From assembly GCA_035041965.1 (NCBI GenBank), contig JAPYMA010001481.1, positions 1-64,000 of the forward strand: DNA of 64,000 bases, read 5' to 3'. This stretch comes from Anisakis pegreffii. Lineage: Eukaryota > Nematoda > Chromadorea > Rhabditida > Anisakidae. Position 1 is the first letter of the stretch, and each line of letters starts with the position of its first letter. The notes beneath the pieces were generated by a model. It searched no databases. It was given only the letters and a program-made list of their open reading frames with translations, and had not been told where the DNA came from. Position numbers and translations under genes: made by a program. This document shows, in pieces, positions 53,201-64,000 of this stretch.

Positions 53201-56200
53201 GTCGGTGGTTCAGTGGTAGAATGCTCGCCTGCCACGCGGGCGGCCCGGGTTCGATTCCCGGCCGACGCAAGTATTTTTTGAAATTTACTTCCTTCGTGTT
53301 TTCCTGGTTACATCTAAGGCGGATTTAGAAGGTTCCAAGCGTCGGTGGTTCAGTGGTAGAATGCTCGCCTGCCACGCGGGCGGCCCGGGTTCGATTCCCG
53401 GCCGACGCAAGTGTTTTTTGAAATTTACTTCCTTCGTGTTTTCCTGGTTACATCTAAGGCGGATTTAGAAGGTTCCAAGCGTCGGTGGTTCAGTGGTAGA
53501 ATGCTCGCCTGCCACGCGGGCGGCCCGGGTTCGATTCCCGGCCGACGCAAGTATTTTTTGAAATTTACTTCCTTCGTGTTTTCCTGGTTACATCTAAGGC
53601 GGATTTAGAAGGCTCCAAGCGTCGGTGGTTCAGTGGTAGAATGCTCGCCTGCCACGCGGGCGGCCCGGGTTCGATTCCCGGCCGACGCAAGTATTTTTTG
53701 AAATTTACTTCCTTCGTGTTTTCCTGGTTACATCTAAGGCGGATTTAGAAGGTTCCAAGCGTCGGTGGTTCAGTGGTAGAATGCTCGCCTGCCACGCGGG
53801 CGGCCCGGGTTCGATTCCCGGCCGACGCAAGTGTTTTTTGAAATTTACTTCCTTCGTGTTTTCCTGGTTACATCTAAGGCGGATTTAGAAGGTTCCAAGC
53901 GTCGGTGGTTCAGTGGTAGAATGCTCGCCTGCCACGCGGGCGGCCCGGGTTCGATTCCCGGCCGACGCAAGTATTTTTGAAATTTACTTCCTTCGTGTTT
54001 TCCTGGTTACATCTAAGGCGGATTTAGAAGGTTCCAAGCGTCGTTGGTTCAGTGGTAGAATGCTCGCCTGCCACGCGGGCGGCCCGGGTTCGATTCCCGG
54101 CCGACGCAAGTATTTTTTGAAATTTACTTCCTTCGTGTTTTCCTGGTTACATCTAAGGCGGATTCAGAAGGTTCTGAGCATCGATTTTTCAGTGCTAGAG
54201 TGATTACCAGCGGTCATGGTTCGATGCCTGGCCGATGCAGGTGGTTTTCCCGTCTCTATTAGTGTTTTTGTCCAGTTATAAAAATCTCCTCCTACCTTCG
54301 TACAAAAAACCCACAGTTATAAAGAGATAGGACCTGAAGTTTAACAAACCTGATGCAAATCGAATTTTCAAATCATTGTCAGCAAGAATTTCGGTGAAAC
54401 GATCATTGTAAAATATCAATGACAATTCATTTGTTAACAAGTCAAATTCATAAATATTATGAAATCTGCAATGAAAATAGCAATATGTACACCAATATTA
54501 TATTCAAAAGTATTGTTTGATTTCAAAATGAAAACTGTTGCACAAAAGTGTTTCGTGTGTTCACCAACCATCACTAAAGCAATTCTCGCATCATTTCAGT
54601 TGATCGAAATTTTAGGTGCATTCGAACACCATGATGATTTTTACGATATTTCCTGAGCTTTGGTATTTGAAAGTCATTTTATCAGCAACGTCCTCACTAT
54701 CAGTGAGTTGGGATGTGCGATAAAATTTGAAATTTTATGATCTGTCGTAGCATATGAACATCTTTTCACTCAACGCTCCGTTCGTTCATATTTTTTCGAA
54801 TTTTCAATTTTTTTGAATTTTCGAATTCCTAAGCCTTGAATTGGACTCAATTCAAGGCCTAAGAATTTCCGCTAAATTATGTATTGCTTTCATTGGGTGA
54901 ATTTGCCGAGGATGTTCTATTAAACTTACTGTGGATTATTATCATTAATAGCGACAAGAAGACGTGGATCGCGACGATTGTTCGCTATCACGAATGCTTT
55001 CACTTTCGGTTGATCACTTATTGATACCAGATTTTGAGAATCCTTCGTTGTCGAAGATGACACCTAGAATTATCAGTTGCTTTTACCATTCATAACCTGA
55101 CATCCTGAACATATCGTTTTTTTCTTTACTAAGAACCCTCACTTCATTTATTCCTTCATGTACGTGCATTACCATTAATTGCTTTTATTGCTTTGGCATA
55201 GCATTACCATATATGCGATTTTAAGTGAATATAAAAGTATGATTCAAATGTTGAAATGTGCTTTCTCGTGATCGTTGATTTTTTGAAAGAAACATTCGGA
55301 AAAGTTTTGTTAACTCGTCATTTAAAATGAATGCTTTACGTTAATTGCCTACAGCTGTTAGGTATCGTGGCGATAAAGTCCACTGAAGTCAAATAAAAAA
55401 GATCAAAGGAGCGTCAGTTCGTCAAAAATTTCCAGCTTTTCTAGGGTGCAACCTTCTCAGGTTTCGTTGTTCAATTGTGTTTCTTCTTCAGTTTCAACTT
55501 CTTTTGACTAATAGATGAGGATATTTGATTCGAATATTTTCGCGTTTGTTTGATCGTTATTTTTCATCGAGAATCTCAGTTCTTTTATGACAAAGTTGCG
55601 ATTTGTGTTCGAAGATAATATTTCCACAAGAAAAAGAGTTCGAACATTCTCTTATGTCCAGAACAGCAAACGACCATCAGATTATGCGCCATTGCGTTTG
55701 TCTTCTCATATTTTCAAAACAAACCCGCCTGTCTTCCTTTGTTTCAAAACGATATTCAATCGCTTTGTCAATTGTCAATCATTCTCTTGGGTGTGATTCA
55801 CTCGTTGAGGATGCTTCATGCACAAAAAGTGCGAATGGTTATGACACAACACATGATATGATATGATAAAATATTAGTGAGAACGAATAACCTCAGAGAT
55901 ATTAAGTTTATACAATCGGTCGTTTTCATCACCATCTGTATCTTGATAATACACGATTATATCCGATACAGCTGTCCATTCGATACCTTTAAAACAACAA
56001 CTCAATAGTGTTTTCAATGTTGGAATTCGGTCATTCTTGGAGCTGTGCTGAGACATCATTCATTCGTTAACAATATAACAATGTCGCTGTGTTCATCAAG
56101 ATTATACGTAATAATTCAAGTTTAATAGCAACATAATGTATCCTTGGAACAGATATGCCTGTATTGTCATACATATGGCTTTTTAAAAGGAAACTGGAAC

Positions 56201-56528
56201 TAGATAAACGGTTCTCAGAAGGAGAAAGCTGAGGAAATGAAATACTTGAAAAATGATAACGAAATTATCACTAACTATTAATGTCAGTATGATCGAAAGT
56301 AACTTGTTGACTCTCTTTGCAGGTAACGCATCGCACAAAAACATTGCGAATACCATTCTTATCCGGTGACAAATATGCAATTGTTTTACCATCAGCGCTA
56401 AGTGTCACTTCTGAGTAGGCTGGATCACTGAATAACTGCTCGCGTGAGATCAGTTTTGCATCAATCCATACCACCAGTAATAATCTATACAATACAATCA
56501 CGAATAACCGTTGAATAGCAGTACCCAT
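41248..56528 (-). CDS. Secreted S9-family serine peptidase (upstream tandem copy), 15 exons, 731 aa, hosts the tRNA array
   Basis: Exons 56528-56276, 55986-55892, 55063-54930, 54465-54350, 45056-44927, 44729-44665, 44311-44169, 43959-43848, 43723-43521, 43294-43097, 42731-42581, 42304-42119, 42055-41945, 41797-41607, 41355-41248 join in phase. The product has an N-terminal signal peptide, SADGK and QDTDGDENDRLY in the propeller part, then HGGP, VNYRGSTGFG, Ser536 in GGSYGGY, Asp624 in GANDP and His656 in DEGHGF, so an active alpha/beta-hydrolase peptidase is expected. Ten of 15 exons have the same length as in the downstream paralogue. Intron 4 is 9293 bases and contains 63 tRNA-Gly genes on the other strand; intron 6 holds a hAT-type MITE. 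Exon 7 ends in GAG before GC, a GC-AG intron. The tail after exon 14 is acidic (FSSDDD at the end). Confidence 0.88.
44167..44168 (-). promoter_or_regulatory. GC splice donor of S9 gene intron 7
   Basis: On the minus strand exon 7 ends TATGAG followed by GCAAAT. The paralogue has GAG followed by GTGAAG at the equivalent place. Exon 8 starts in phase 0 in both genes, and no usable GT keeps the alignment, so a GC-AG intron is the best reading. Confidence 0.65.
44459..44610. mobile_element. GC-rich hAT-type MITE, 152 bp, in S9 intron 6
   Basis: Ends are TAGTGTTCGTCGGG and the inverse of CCCCGACGAATACTA. The flanks are GATTAAAC on both sides (44451-44458 and 44611-44618), a perfect 8-bp duplication. 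Interior blocks (GCGTTCCCCGCCGGGGTCCC, GACGGGGA) are shared with the 489-bp element at 23321-23809, of which this is a shorter form. Confidence 0.88.
45187..45208 (+). pseudogene. Degenerate tRNA-Gly 3' fragment at the array's left edge
   Basis: Only the T-arm and acceptor 3' part (CGGTCGATTCCCGGCCCACG then CA) is recognisable, exactly 70 bases before the first full copy. The 5' half has been replaced by diverged spacer sequence. Confidence 0.8.
45278..54108 (+). tRNA. tRNA-Gly(GCC): 63 tRNA-Gly genes, anticodon GCC
   Basis: Each gene is 71 bases, GCGTCGG ... CCGACGC plus discriminator A; the anticodon GCC is at bases 33-35 in the loop CTGCCAC. A-box TGGTTCAGTGG and B-box GGTTCGATTCC are intact, and T5-T6 follows about 4 bases after the 3' end as Pol III terminator. 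Starts, stepping by 140 within each run: 45278-45698 (4 copies), 45837-46397 (5), 46536-46676 (2), 46815-48075 (10), 48214-49754 (12), 49893-52273 (18), 52499-53899 (11), and 54038 (1). Adjacent runs are 139 apart except around the truncated unit before 52499. The last copy has T for G at base 7, breaking one acceptor-stem pair. No intron. The product decodes GGC and GGU. Confidence 0.97.
52404..52429 (+). pseudogene. Truncated tRNA-Gly unit inside the array
   Basis: Spacer GGATTTAGA joins directly to CACGGGTTCGATTCCC and the rest of the 3' half. The last spacer bases and about the first 45 bases of the tRNA are deleted. Spacing to the next full copy is normal. Confidence 0.92.
54178..54239 (+). 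pseudogene. Degenerate tRNA-Gly copy at the array's right edge
   Basis: This 62-base diverged copy begins exactly 140 bases after the last full gene (GCATCGATTTTTCAGTGCTA ... GGCCGATGCA). The anticodon arm is ruined by substitutions and about 9 missing bases. Confidence 0.85.
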
Positions 56529-56531
56529 TTA

Positions 56532-56534
56532 CTG
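56532..56534 (-). promoter_or_regulatory. Candidate trans-splice acceptor of the upstream S9 gene
   Basis: The minus strand reads ATTATTTTCAG, TAA, then ATGGGTACTGC. A strong nematode acceptor 3 bases before the start codon, with no upstream exon recognised, fits spliced-leader addition. Confidence 0.6.
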
Positions 56535-59500
56535 AAAATAATATTATTGAATAAGTGAAATGTTCACAGATTAAGATTCCTGAAAGCCAGAATTCATTCA
56601 TGTGACGCAATTTATTAGTATTTTTTAAGAGGCTGTTGTGACTTGTGACCAACAATACTTGAAGCACTATTATTTGTGAACTCTACTTTTGAGTTGTTGC
56701 ATTAAAGGTCTATTTCTTTTGATGAGTTCATGTCAGAGTTTATGACTTCGATTCGCTGTGTAATGTTTGAATTGATTGTTTTTCAATAGTCGATTGAAAT
56801 GGACCTATTTTGAAGTATTTTGTGTAACCATTTACAAAATAACTTCACGAACTACAAATGTCATTGAAACTTTTCGGTCTATACGAATTCAAACGTTATA
56901 ACGGGAACTGCTGAATGAATTTGTAGATGGATAAAAAGCAACACTAAAAATAACAGTAAGATGAAATAAATGCAGCAAATTGTGCTCTTCGGTGTTTTGG
57001 GTGATTTGTTAAATGAGAAGAAACGAGTCACTTTTAAAATAAGGATTTTTTGGATAAGAGAGCATTCAGTAAACATAATAAATTAGATAGATATTGTAGA
57101 TAGGTGAAAACAGATGAGATTAAGTACATTGGATAAAACGAATGTGAAATGGTTGAATTACTGAAATTATTGGTCTTTAAGAAATCTTTAAGACACGACG
57201 AGCCAAGTCATCCATCCTCAAACAAATATCTATTTCAATTTCTGCTCATTTTCAATGTTTTTTTCTCGTTTTCCCAACATCACGCCCAAAATGTCAACAA
57301 TTTTTGACGTTTTCACATTTCGCAGACAATGAACATTCATCATTTCATATGATGTATATGAACGAACAAGGTTTTTTTTTGTTTCCATACAACAGTACGT
57401 TACAAAGAGATATTATCAATGATACATTATTTAAACGGAGTATCGTCAACTTGAAATTCACCATTGAAATTCACCTCCTTTTGCAAAAAATCAAATTCAT
57501 TCTCATTGTTTCTTATCTTTTCATTCATTTCGTTTCGTCATGACGAAATTGTCAATCAACTTTATGGCCTGCATACATTGAATGTTCCCTTGTTTGGTTA
57601 GTAGTATTGAAATTTTATTTTGGAATTTTTATTCATTCTCCCTTTCTGCATGATTTGCTTTCTCTAATGGAATCAATTCGCCGAGAACTAGACGAGTTAA
57701 GAGTCGAAATTTGCGTTTTCAATCACCAAATTGGTTCAGACACATAAAATGTACTCATTCTCGTGCTAAATGCAAGCAAGCACTTGTCGCGGTGAATTTT
57801 AGGCTGAAAGGCCGAATGAATTATGAACGAAATGAAATGGAATGAAGAACATCTCACTGTCGGATACGATAGTGATAATCTTTTGCCTTTTGTTGTAATT
57901 TAGCTTGCGATTGAAGAAATGACCGACTTAATTGGTCAAACTCCCGAGTAACGAGTCTCGAATGCTTCAATCAATCAACAGCTACAATTACTGGTCTAAA
58001 TTGAAGACTGCATCACATCACTTTCATCATCAGTATTTCAGTTATCATCAACGTTTTGAGAATCGATGCTGAGAATACTTCGTTCACTTAGTTGAAAGGG
58101 AACATTCGCTCAGAATTTCATTACAGTCGTTATTTTATTGTACAATGTCACATCGATAAGATCGACTTTTGATTAACAAATAATCAGTGAATAATGATAA
58201 ATAAATCAGTGGAATGAGGTCGCTGTTGGGTGGCTGGGAAATTACTACAAGTAGAACACTTTCATCAACATAAATATTTAAACAGGTACCGCAAAACTCC
58301 GGATATGTATCTCGCGGAATGTGCAACCTAGAGGCTGATAGGGGAACGTGAAAAAGTTTGAGTGTGGAGAATAAATGGACCGAGGTGGAGAGGTGTAGAA
58401 GTGCAGCTTGGAAACCGTTGAGGAGAGAGGACAATCAATGGCATATAGGATTGAGATGGGGCATACATTCGGCGCTATATGACATCTATTTTTTGAAATT
58501 TCATTCATTCATCTATCAGTAAATTTGCTTGCTGGCTCAGATGATGATCATTCGTTTGTTACTCATCCGCTGTTAGGCTAAGCGCGCCTTCAAAGTTGTC
58601 ACGCATTAATAGAAATAGATTAGACTGCTGCGGAATGAATTAACGATGTGATTCATTAACACAAAAAAAAATATTCCGGAATATGTCAGGAATTGTGCAC
58701 GATTCCTAATATATTAGAATAGAACATACATTAACAAAAATATATATTTATTAAATTAATCGTCATATTCGTATACGATAGGAATCAAAATAGCGCATTG
58801 CACATTCTAACGAACCCGCAAATAAATTCATATTTAAGCAGTATTCAATGTTCGAAGAAATAAATTCAGCATTAAAAAACGATAGTTCATTAAAGCCGAG
58901 ATGAACGAAATGAATGTAAATAACCAACAATCATTAACTATCTATCTTCTTGATGCTTATGATCACAAAGTAACGAACGCTGAGTAGTCAACCGATCCTC
59001 AGGAGACATGACTCGAGCAATAGTCTATCATCACATTGACAAGTCCACTCCTATTCAGCCATTCGTAACTTTCCTCCTTAATGGCCACATCCAAGCATAT
59101 TGCAACAAACGTATCGATATTCATCATCACACACGTCAAACCCATCACCCATTGTCCATACATCCTCACTATAACAAAGGCGCTATGCTTACGTTTGACG
59201 TTTTCATCAAGTTTTGAGTGGAAACTTTTTCAGAATATCATCTCAGGAATGACAGTTGCGATTTTCTTTGATCTACTCATTGAGAAGATCAGTGATACCC
59301 GTGTGTGTGATGGATACGTATCATTTCATCTCTTGAACATAAATATGTTTGCCATGAACAGAACATATCTCCGAAAACACGTGAGCGTGAAAAAATAACA
59401 ATTCAACTGTAAAATGTGGGCGCGTACAAATGACTCGAAAAAGTAAACTGCTGAAAGAGTAATTCCGCCGGGTGGCACCGAACATACAAGCGAATCTGCG

Positions 59501-60676
59501 TGCTAATTGTGCAATTGATTTTGGATGCTCTTCTAGAAGTTTCAGGCTCCTTAAAGTGCAGTGGTTTAGCTTTTTTGATTCATTAAACCGAATTTAACAG
59601 TACTGAAGCCACAAGGACATGTCCACAACCTGGAGGATCATTGATATGCATGGATGCTGGATTCTTATCATCTCACATCTCTGGAATGAATTGTTATTAG
59701 TATTGATACAATCTTTTTTTTATTACTACAATCCATTACCATTTTGGAAAATACTGCTTCATGATTCCTTTCTCTTGTTGATCTGTTGATCCATCGATAT
59801 CATTTTTTGATCGAGAATTGATTTATTTGATCAAGAATGTTTTTCCGTAAGTATCCAGAAAAAAATATCATCAAGAATTGATATTATTCAACCATCGATA
59901 TTTTGATGCAATAGAATGCTCACTTATTTATGACCAAATTCATTTTGCTTCCTCTATGTTTTGTTTTCTGGATGCTTACAATTAATTTCCAATATTTGCT
60001 GCTTTTATTGAAAAATACACATTCTAATGAAATGTGCAATTTCAGGCACAGTCAATTGTGCTCATCAACTCAAGTCAGAATTCAATTCAGTCATAAACGT
60101 CCAATGTTTCAAGCCTATTAGGAGGTTCACTTATCGTTAGACATTATGCACTTCCTATTTGTATCAATCAACGAGTGAAACGGTAGTCTGCAATTGGGAC
60201 TCAAACACCCGAGTTTCGTTCGAAGGATCTTCATCAAGCAATGCGTTCATGGAAAAACAATTCTTTCGCATAACACAGAAATAATTCATAATCATCAAAA
60301 GTCATACGAATACTTCAAAAAATTGCAAACTGTTTTGAACAAAAAATGCAGAATTGATCGTTCAGTCAGCGATCATGAAGAATTTTTCAGGCGTGAAATT
60401 TCAGAAAAAGCTCACAATCAATGTTCAGTGTGGAAGTTCAATTAAAAATGCAGACAGTATGGTTAGCAAATTTGAATTTTCATTACATACTTTCAAACAA
60501 ATATTGAAATCATGTTCTTAATACAATTAGTAAAAATTAGAATATTCAATAATAATTCGAATTTGCATAAAAATCTTCTATAAAAGGAGAGTGAAAATGG
60601 AATTGTCCGTTTTTCATTTTCAGAATCATTTGTTGGCCGGTCGTCGTGCTGTTGAATTGAAATCGATCGGCTTTTA
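56535..60676. other. Intergenic, nothing recognised
   Basis: About 4.1 kb of AT-rich DNA. Several ORFs of 60-105 codons lack family resemblance or splice-site support. A TTTTCAG at about 60616-60622 upstream of the kinase ATG could be a trans-splice or cis acceptor. Confidence 0.45.
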
Positions 60677-63600
60677 ATGGATAACGGGGAATTAGCCGAG
60701 AAGTCACCGGCGTCGCCAGGCGCGGAATCGAAAAAAGAACCGGAGAAGGAGCCAGCTGGTGAGTCAAATGAAGATGACCAATCGAAGGGAATATTTCTCA
60801 AATGAGATCGTTTCTGACATTGATGTCAGTGACATTAAACGACCACTTTTCAGATAGTGCGAAAGCTGATGATGTGGCAAAATACGTGGAGGATGAGGAC
60901 TATTATCATGGGCTTTTACCGAGAGAGGATATCGCATGCATTCTTGAAAAGGTTATTCATGATCGCCATTAGCATCTTAGCAAAATGCCGCTATTTCGGC
61001 GTAATTTTAGCAGTTCTAGTGTCGGTTTAACAAAATGCTTGCCTACAAACGTTATTTCTCGTCAAGCGTTTAACATAATTGATCGGATAACAAAATCGTT
61101 TAATTTCCTATGAATGGTTTATGTTTAATTCAGGTTGGTGATTTCATAATCCGAGCAACGCAACCGAGGCCGACTGATCCACGAGAAATTGTCGTTTCAG
61201 TAAGAGTCAAACCTAACGAAGACGATCCGGTTACGGTATGACGATTATTCAATACTTCATTGAATATCGTTTTACAGTGTCAGAAGTATAGCATCGTCGT
61301 TACTGTTGTATCATAATCAGCCATGAATATAAGTTCATTTCTTCATTTCCTACATTGAGTAGACTATCAAGTGCTTTAAACGGGATTGGATGCGACGCGC
61401 TATGATTCGATTTTTGTTTCCATTAGATTCTATTGATACCATCAGATTGCTCCATTCGATTTTATAAGACTCTTTGTGAACTGAAGATTCGACATATTGT
61501 AATAAGAAGACGTATGAAAGAAGACGGTTCGCTGGAATGGCGTGCGATTGAAGATGAGTGTTATTCATCAGTGCGAGAACTTATCGATAATTATATGGCA
61601 TCAGGACGGCCACTTAATCCTGAGGTTCATTTCAGTATTTAACTATTCATTCAATCTGGCCATCGCAAAGTCAACTCAATTGCTAAGACCATCGCAAAAG
61701 TTGAGAAAGACCTTCGCACTTGAACATTCATAATGAATGACTTGTTCTCATTCGATTCGTTACCTACTTCATAAACCTCTACGATCAATGAATAAATGAT
61801 CAATCAGGATGAGTGTTTCAGGTCAAATCATCTGTATTAATTCGTTCAATTAAAAGGAAACCATGGGAATTTTTGCATGAAGATATAAAATTAAATGATT
61901 TACTTGGTGAAGGGCAATATGGTGAGGTTCGTGCAGGTGAAGCGCTTGTGAATGGTAGAAAATTATCGGTGGCTGTTAAAGTTGTATGTTTCATTCGAAT
62001 GTCAAAACAAGATTGCGATTTCATTTAAAACATCTTCCCCTCCATTATTTTCATTGCGATAGATTGCAAAAAGCAATTATTCATTCTAATGTCTATATAT
62101 CTTTAAATGAAACTGAAATGTCCAATTGCAAAACTGATTCACTGAACTGTGAATACGATTGTGTGAAAGTCACATAATCAATTTGCTTCTTGAACGTTCA
62201 TCTTAAGCAGACATCAATCGGCAGTCAGTCATATTGCGATGATACTGAAGAAAATTGAGTTCAGAAATTGAATAAAGTACAAATCATTTCGGTTGTTTGA
62301 AGGCAAAAGTAGTGAAAGAAGAATCACAAATGGCGAAAGCAAAAGAGAAAATCAAAGAGATGATGCATGAAGCACGTTTAATGCGCTTTTTTAAGCACAT
62401 TAACGTTGTTCGAATTCATGGCGTCGCGGTGTTTCGCGAACCACTCATGATTATCATGGAGAGGGTACGTCAAATTTGCTCTTGCTGAATTCAGTTGTTT
62501 TTGTTCGCTTCTATGTACTGCTTTTGATAGCCAACGTCTGGTGCGATTTTCATCTGTGAAGAATTAAAAAATTTACAAAAAGTTTGAATTGATCAAAGAG
62601 TCAACAGATTTTTTGAAGATTTACGGTGGCTCTATAGTGGACGTGCTCACCCTAACGCGAGTTGGACAAGTAAGTGAAGATGAGAAAATTAGTAGCATGT
62701 CACTGGGTGCGGCAAGAGGTCTGGAATACGTTCACTCAAAAAACTGCATTCATCGGGATATTGCGGCCAGAAATGTTCTCTATACCGACACAAGAATTGT
62801 ATGGTTTTTTTTTTCTGAGATGTACTCTGTTCGCCTCCTAGGAATTGGCCTTTTCTAATCTATCAGTTTCTAATAATTCTTTCAGAATTTGCAGTAATTT
62901 CGGAGGAAATTAGGGATTTCGAAGAAATTAAGGATTCCGTTGATTTTGATTTTATTCAATAGAGGTCGAAATATTTGAAAGTAACATTGAAGTTAATTTT
63001 TCTGAAGGTTTGCTGTACAAATAATGTTTATATTTATGTTTCCATCAATGTCAACGAATGCTCTTCAAGTTTAGAAAAATTCACAATTTTCGCGTCTGGA
63101 TGATAGGGTAACTTTTTCAGGCAAAAATCAGTGACTTTGGAATGTCAAGGAAAGGTGAAATTTATGAGATGGCAAAATCACGAAAGAAGAAAATACCACT
63201 TAAGTGGACTGCACCCGAAAGTATGGTCGCACTGCAATACACCAAGAAGACTGATGTCTTTTCATTTAGTATCCTCTTGTGGGAGATATTTTCGGATGGA
63301 CGAGAGCCGTATCAAGGAATGACAACGCTAGAAGTGAAGAAAATGGTTCGAATTTCATTTCATTCACGCATTTCAGATTGATCCATTTTAATGAGCACAT
63401 TCATGATCAAGCACCGTTGTAACGGTTAAGAAGATTATAGTTCGTTTGACCCATAATGATTCAATAATGGGGATAATGATTTTTAGTGATTCGTATGCTA
63501 CTGATTCAGATATCATGTGGTGAAAGGATGTTACAGCCAGAAGGATGCCCGGCAGAGATATATGAATTAATGTGCAAATGTTGGGAACAAAGTCCAAATA

Positions 63601-63869
63601 AACGATTCACAATGACTGAGGTGAATTTATTTATGGTGAGATTGATTTCATCCATTCGAAACTAAACTTTTTGAATCCAGTTCAACTCAAGAAAACACTC
63701 ACTGAGCGAAAATACTGTTTGCTAGTACTCAATTTTCAAAATTTGTATGTGATACGTTCATTGTTCCAACGCATTTTTTAGAACATATCCATTTTCAATG
63801 CAGATTGACAAGCAGCATTTCGTTTTGAAGAATTGCTATGCTGTTATTGAGTTACAGAGCAATGGTTGA
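60677..63869 (+). CDS. Fes/Fer-like SH2 non-receptor tyrosine kinase, 10 exons, about 446 aa
   Basis: Exons 60677-60758, 60854-60951, 61134-61235, 61469-61624, 61822-61980, 62303-62464, 62619-62798, 63121-63345, 63510-63620, 63804-63869 join in phase. Residues 1-27 are a polar Glu/Lys/Pro-rich head. Residues about 44-145 are an SH2 domain (YYHGLLPRED, GDFIIRAT with phosphotyrosine-binding Arg67, KIRHIVI). The kinase domain runs from about 168: GEGQYGEV (175-182), Lys199 in VAVK, Glu222 in HEARLM, HRDIAARN with Asp300 and Asn305, DFG at 318-320, KWTAPE ending at 346, and CWEQSPNKRF near the end. All catalytic residues are present. KWTAPE and HRDIAARN suit Fes/Fer-type kinases; this short SH2-kinase form is an expanded nematode group that includes the sperm kinase SPE-8. 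The acceptor of exon 4 could instead be at 61487 (6 residues fewer), and the exon 9 donor may be 9 bases later, at 63635-ish. Confidence 0.88.
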
Positions 63870-64000
63870 AGTCATAACGTTATGAGCAGTCAATTTATTG
63901 AGCTCGTTTTGGACCCTAATAGTGTTATTTGAAATGTTTCTAATTGGACGATTCAGAAGGAAATTACTCGAAATTCACAAATACATTTTCACGTATTTCA
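63870..64000. other. 3' flank of the kinase gene
   Basis: No feature recognised before the window ends. Confidence 0.4.

Larger units (their letters stand above)
45140..54239 (+). repeat. Tandem array, 139/140-bp unit, each with one tRNA-Gly gene
   Basis: Each unit is a 71-base tRNA-Gly gene plus a spacer of about 69 bases (starts AAGTATTTTTTGAAATTTAC, then CTTCGTGTTTTCCTGG, ends GATTTAGAAGGTTCC). About 65 units are present. The spacers vary only at a few places: five instead of six T after copies 45698, 46397, 46676, 48075, 49754 and 53899, and AAGTG for AAGTA after copies 48214, 49614, 50733, 52133, 52779, 53339 and 53759. The first and last units are strongly diverged while the core is almost uniform, the pattern produced by unequal crossing-over or gene conversion. 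The entire array sits in intron 4 of the S9 gene on the opposite strand. The true copy number may differ if the assembly collapsed. Confidence 0.97.

Noticed and set aside
45183..54203. Many plus-strand ORFs of 65-96 codons with a shared RRWFSGRMLACHAGGPGSIP reading
   Set aside because: They are translations of the tRNA-Gly genes and spacers; spurious proteins of this type are well known from tRNA loci.
45140..54239. CRISPR array or satellite DNA
   Set aside because: The repeat unit contains a complete tRNA gene with terminator and there are no unique spacers; it is a gene array in a eukaryotic genome.

Overview
The window looks like a piece of a nematode nuclear genome: AT-rich, with small multi-exon genes using TTTCAG-type acceptors, an exact copy of the nematode SL1 spliced leader in genomic DNA, a C-type lectin, a Fes/Fer-like SH2 tyrosine kinase, and decayed hAT, Tc1-type, RTE and Penelope-like elements. 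No bacterial gene organisation is present. Gene models were assembled by hand from splice sites, reading phase, family motifs and paralogue comparison; no transcript data were available.

Layout. 1-10.2 kb: a secreted PAN plus C-type lectin gene (+, 6208-8313) with a decayed upstream duplicate, lying between inverted copies of a roughly 0.73 kb repeat. 10.2-18.3 kb: gene-poor and repeat-rich, holding the SL1 copy (10813), diverged direct repeats and a nested hAT transposon ruin. 19.1-22.6 kb: an unrecognised 8-exon gene (-). 23.3-24.5 kb: a hAT-type MITE with perfect 8-bp target duplications and a Penelope-like remnant. 25.0-29.4 kb: a complete class-III PLP enzyme gene of the ethanolamine-phosphate phospho-lyase (ETNPPL/AGXT2L) type (-). 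32.3-33.4 kb: an RTE-type LINE ruin. 33.8-56.5 kb: two tandem 15-exon genes (-) for secreted S9 (prolyl oligopeptidase family) serine peptidases, with matching intron positions and intact catalytic triads. 60.7-63.9 kb: the SH2-tyrosine kinase gene (+).

The most striking feature is in intron 4 of the upstream S9 gene. A tandem array of 63 full-length tRNA-Gly(GCC) genes on a 139/140-bp period fills 45.2-54.2 kb, on the strand opposite to the host gene. Each unit carries its own poly-T Pol III terminator. The core copies look identical, while both edges are decayed. The same intron in the neighbouring paralogue is only 434 bp, so the array most simply arrived or expanded after the peptidase genes duplicated.

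The genes do not form an obvious pathway. The two peptidases are a local duplication. Acceptor sites directly upstream of both start codons suggest that their mRNAs may be trans-spliced.
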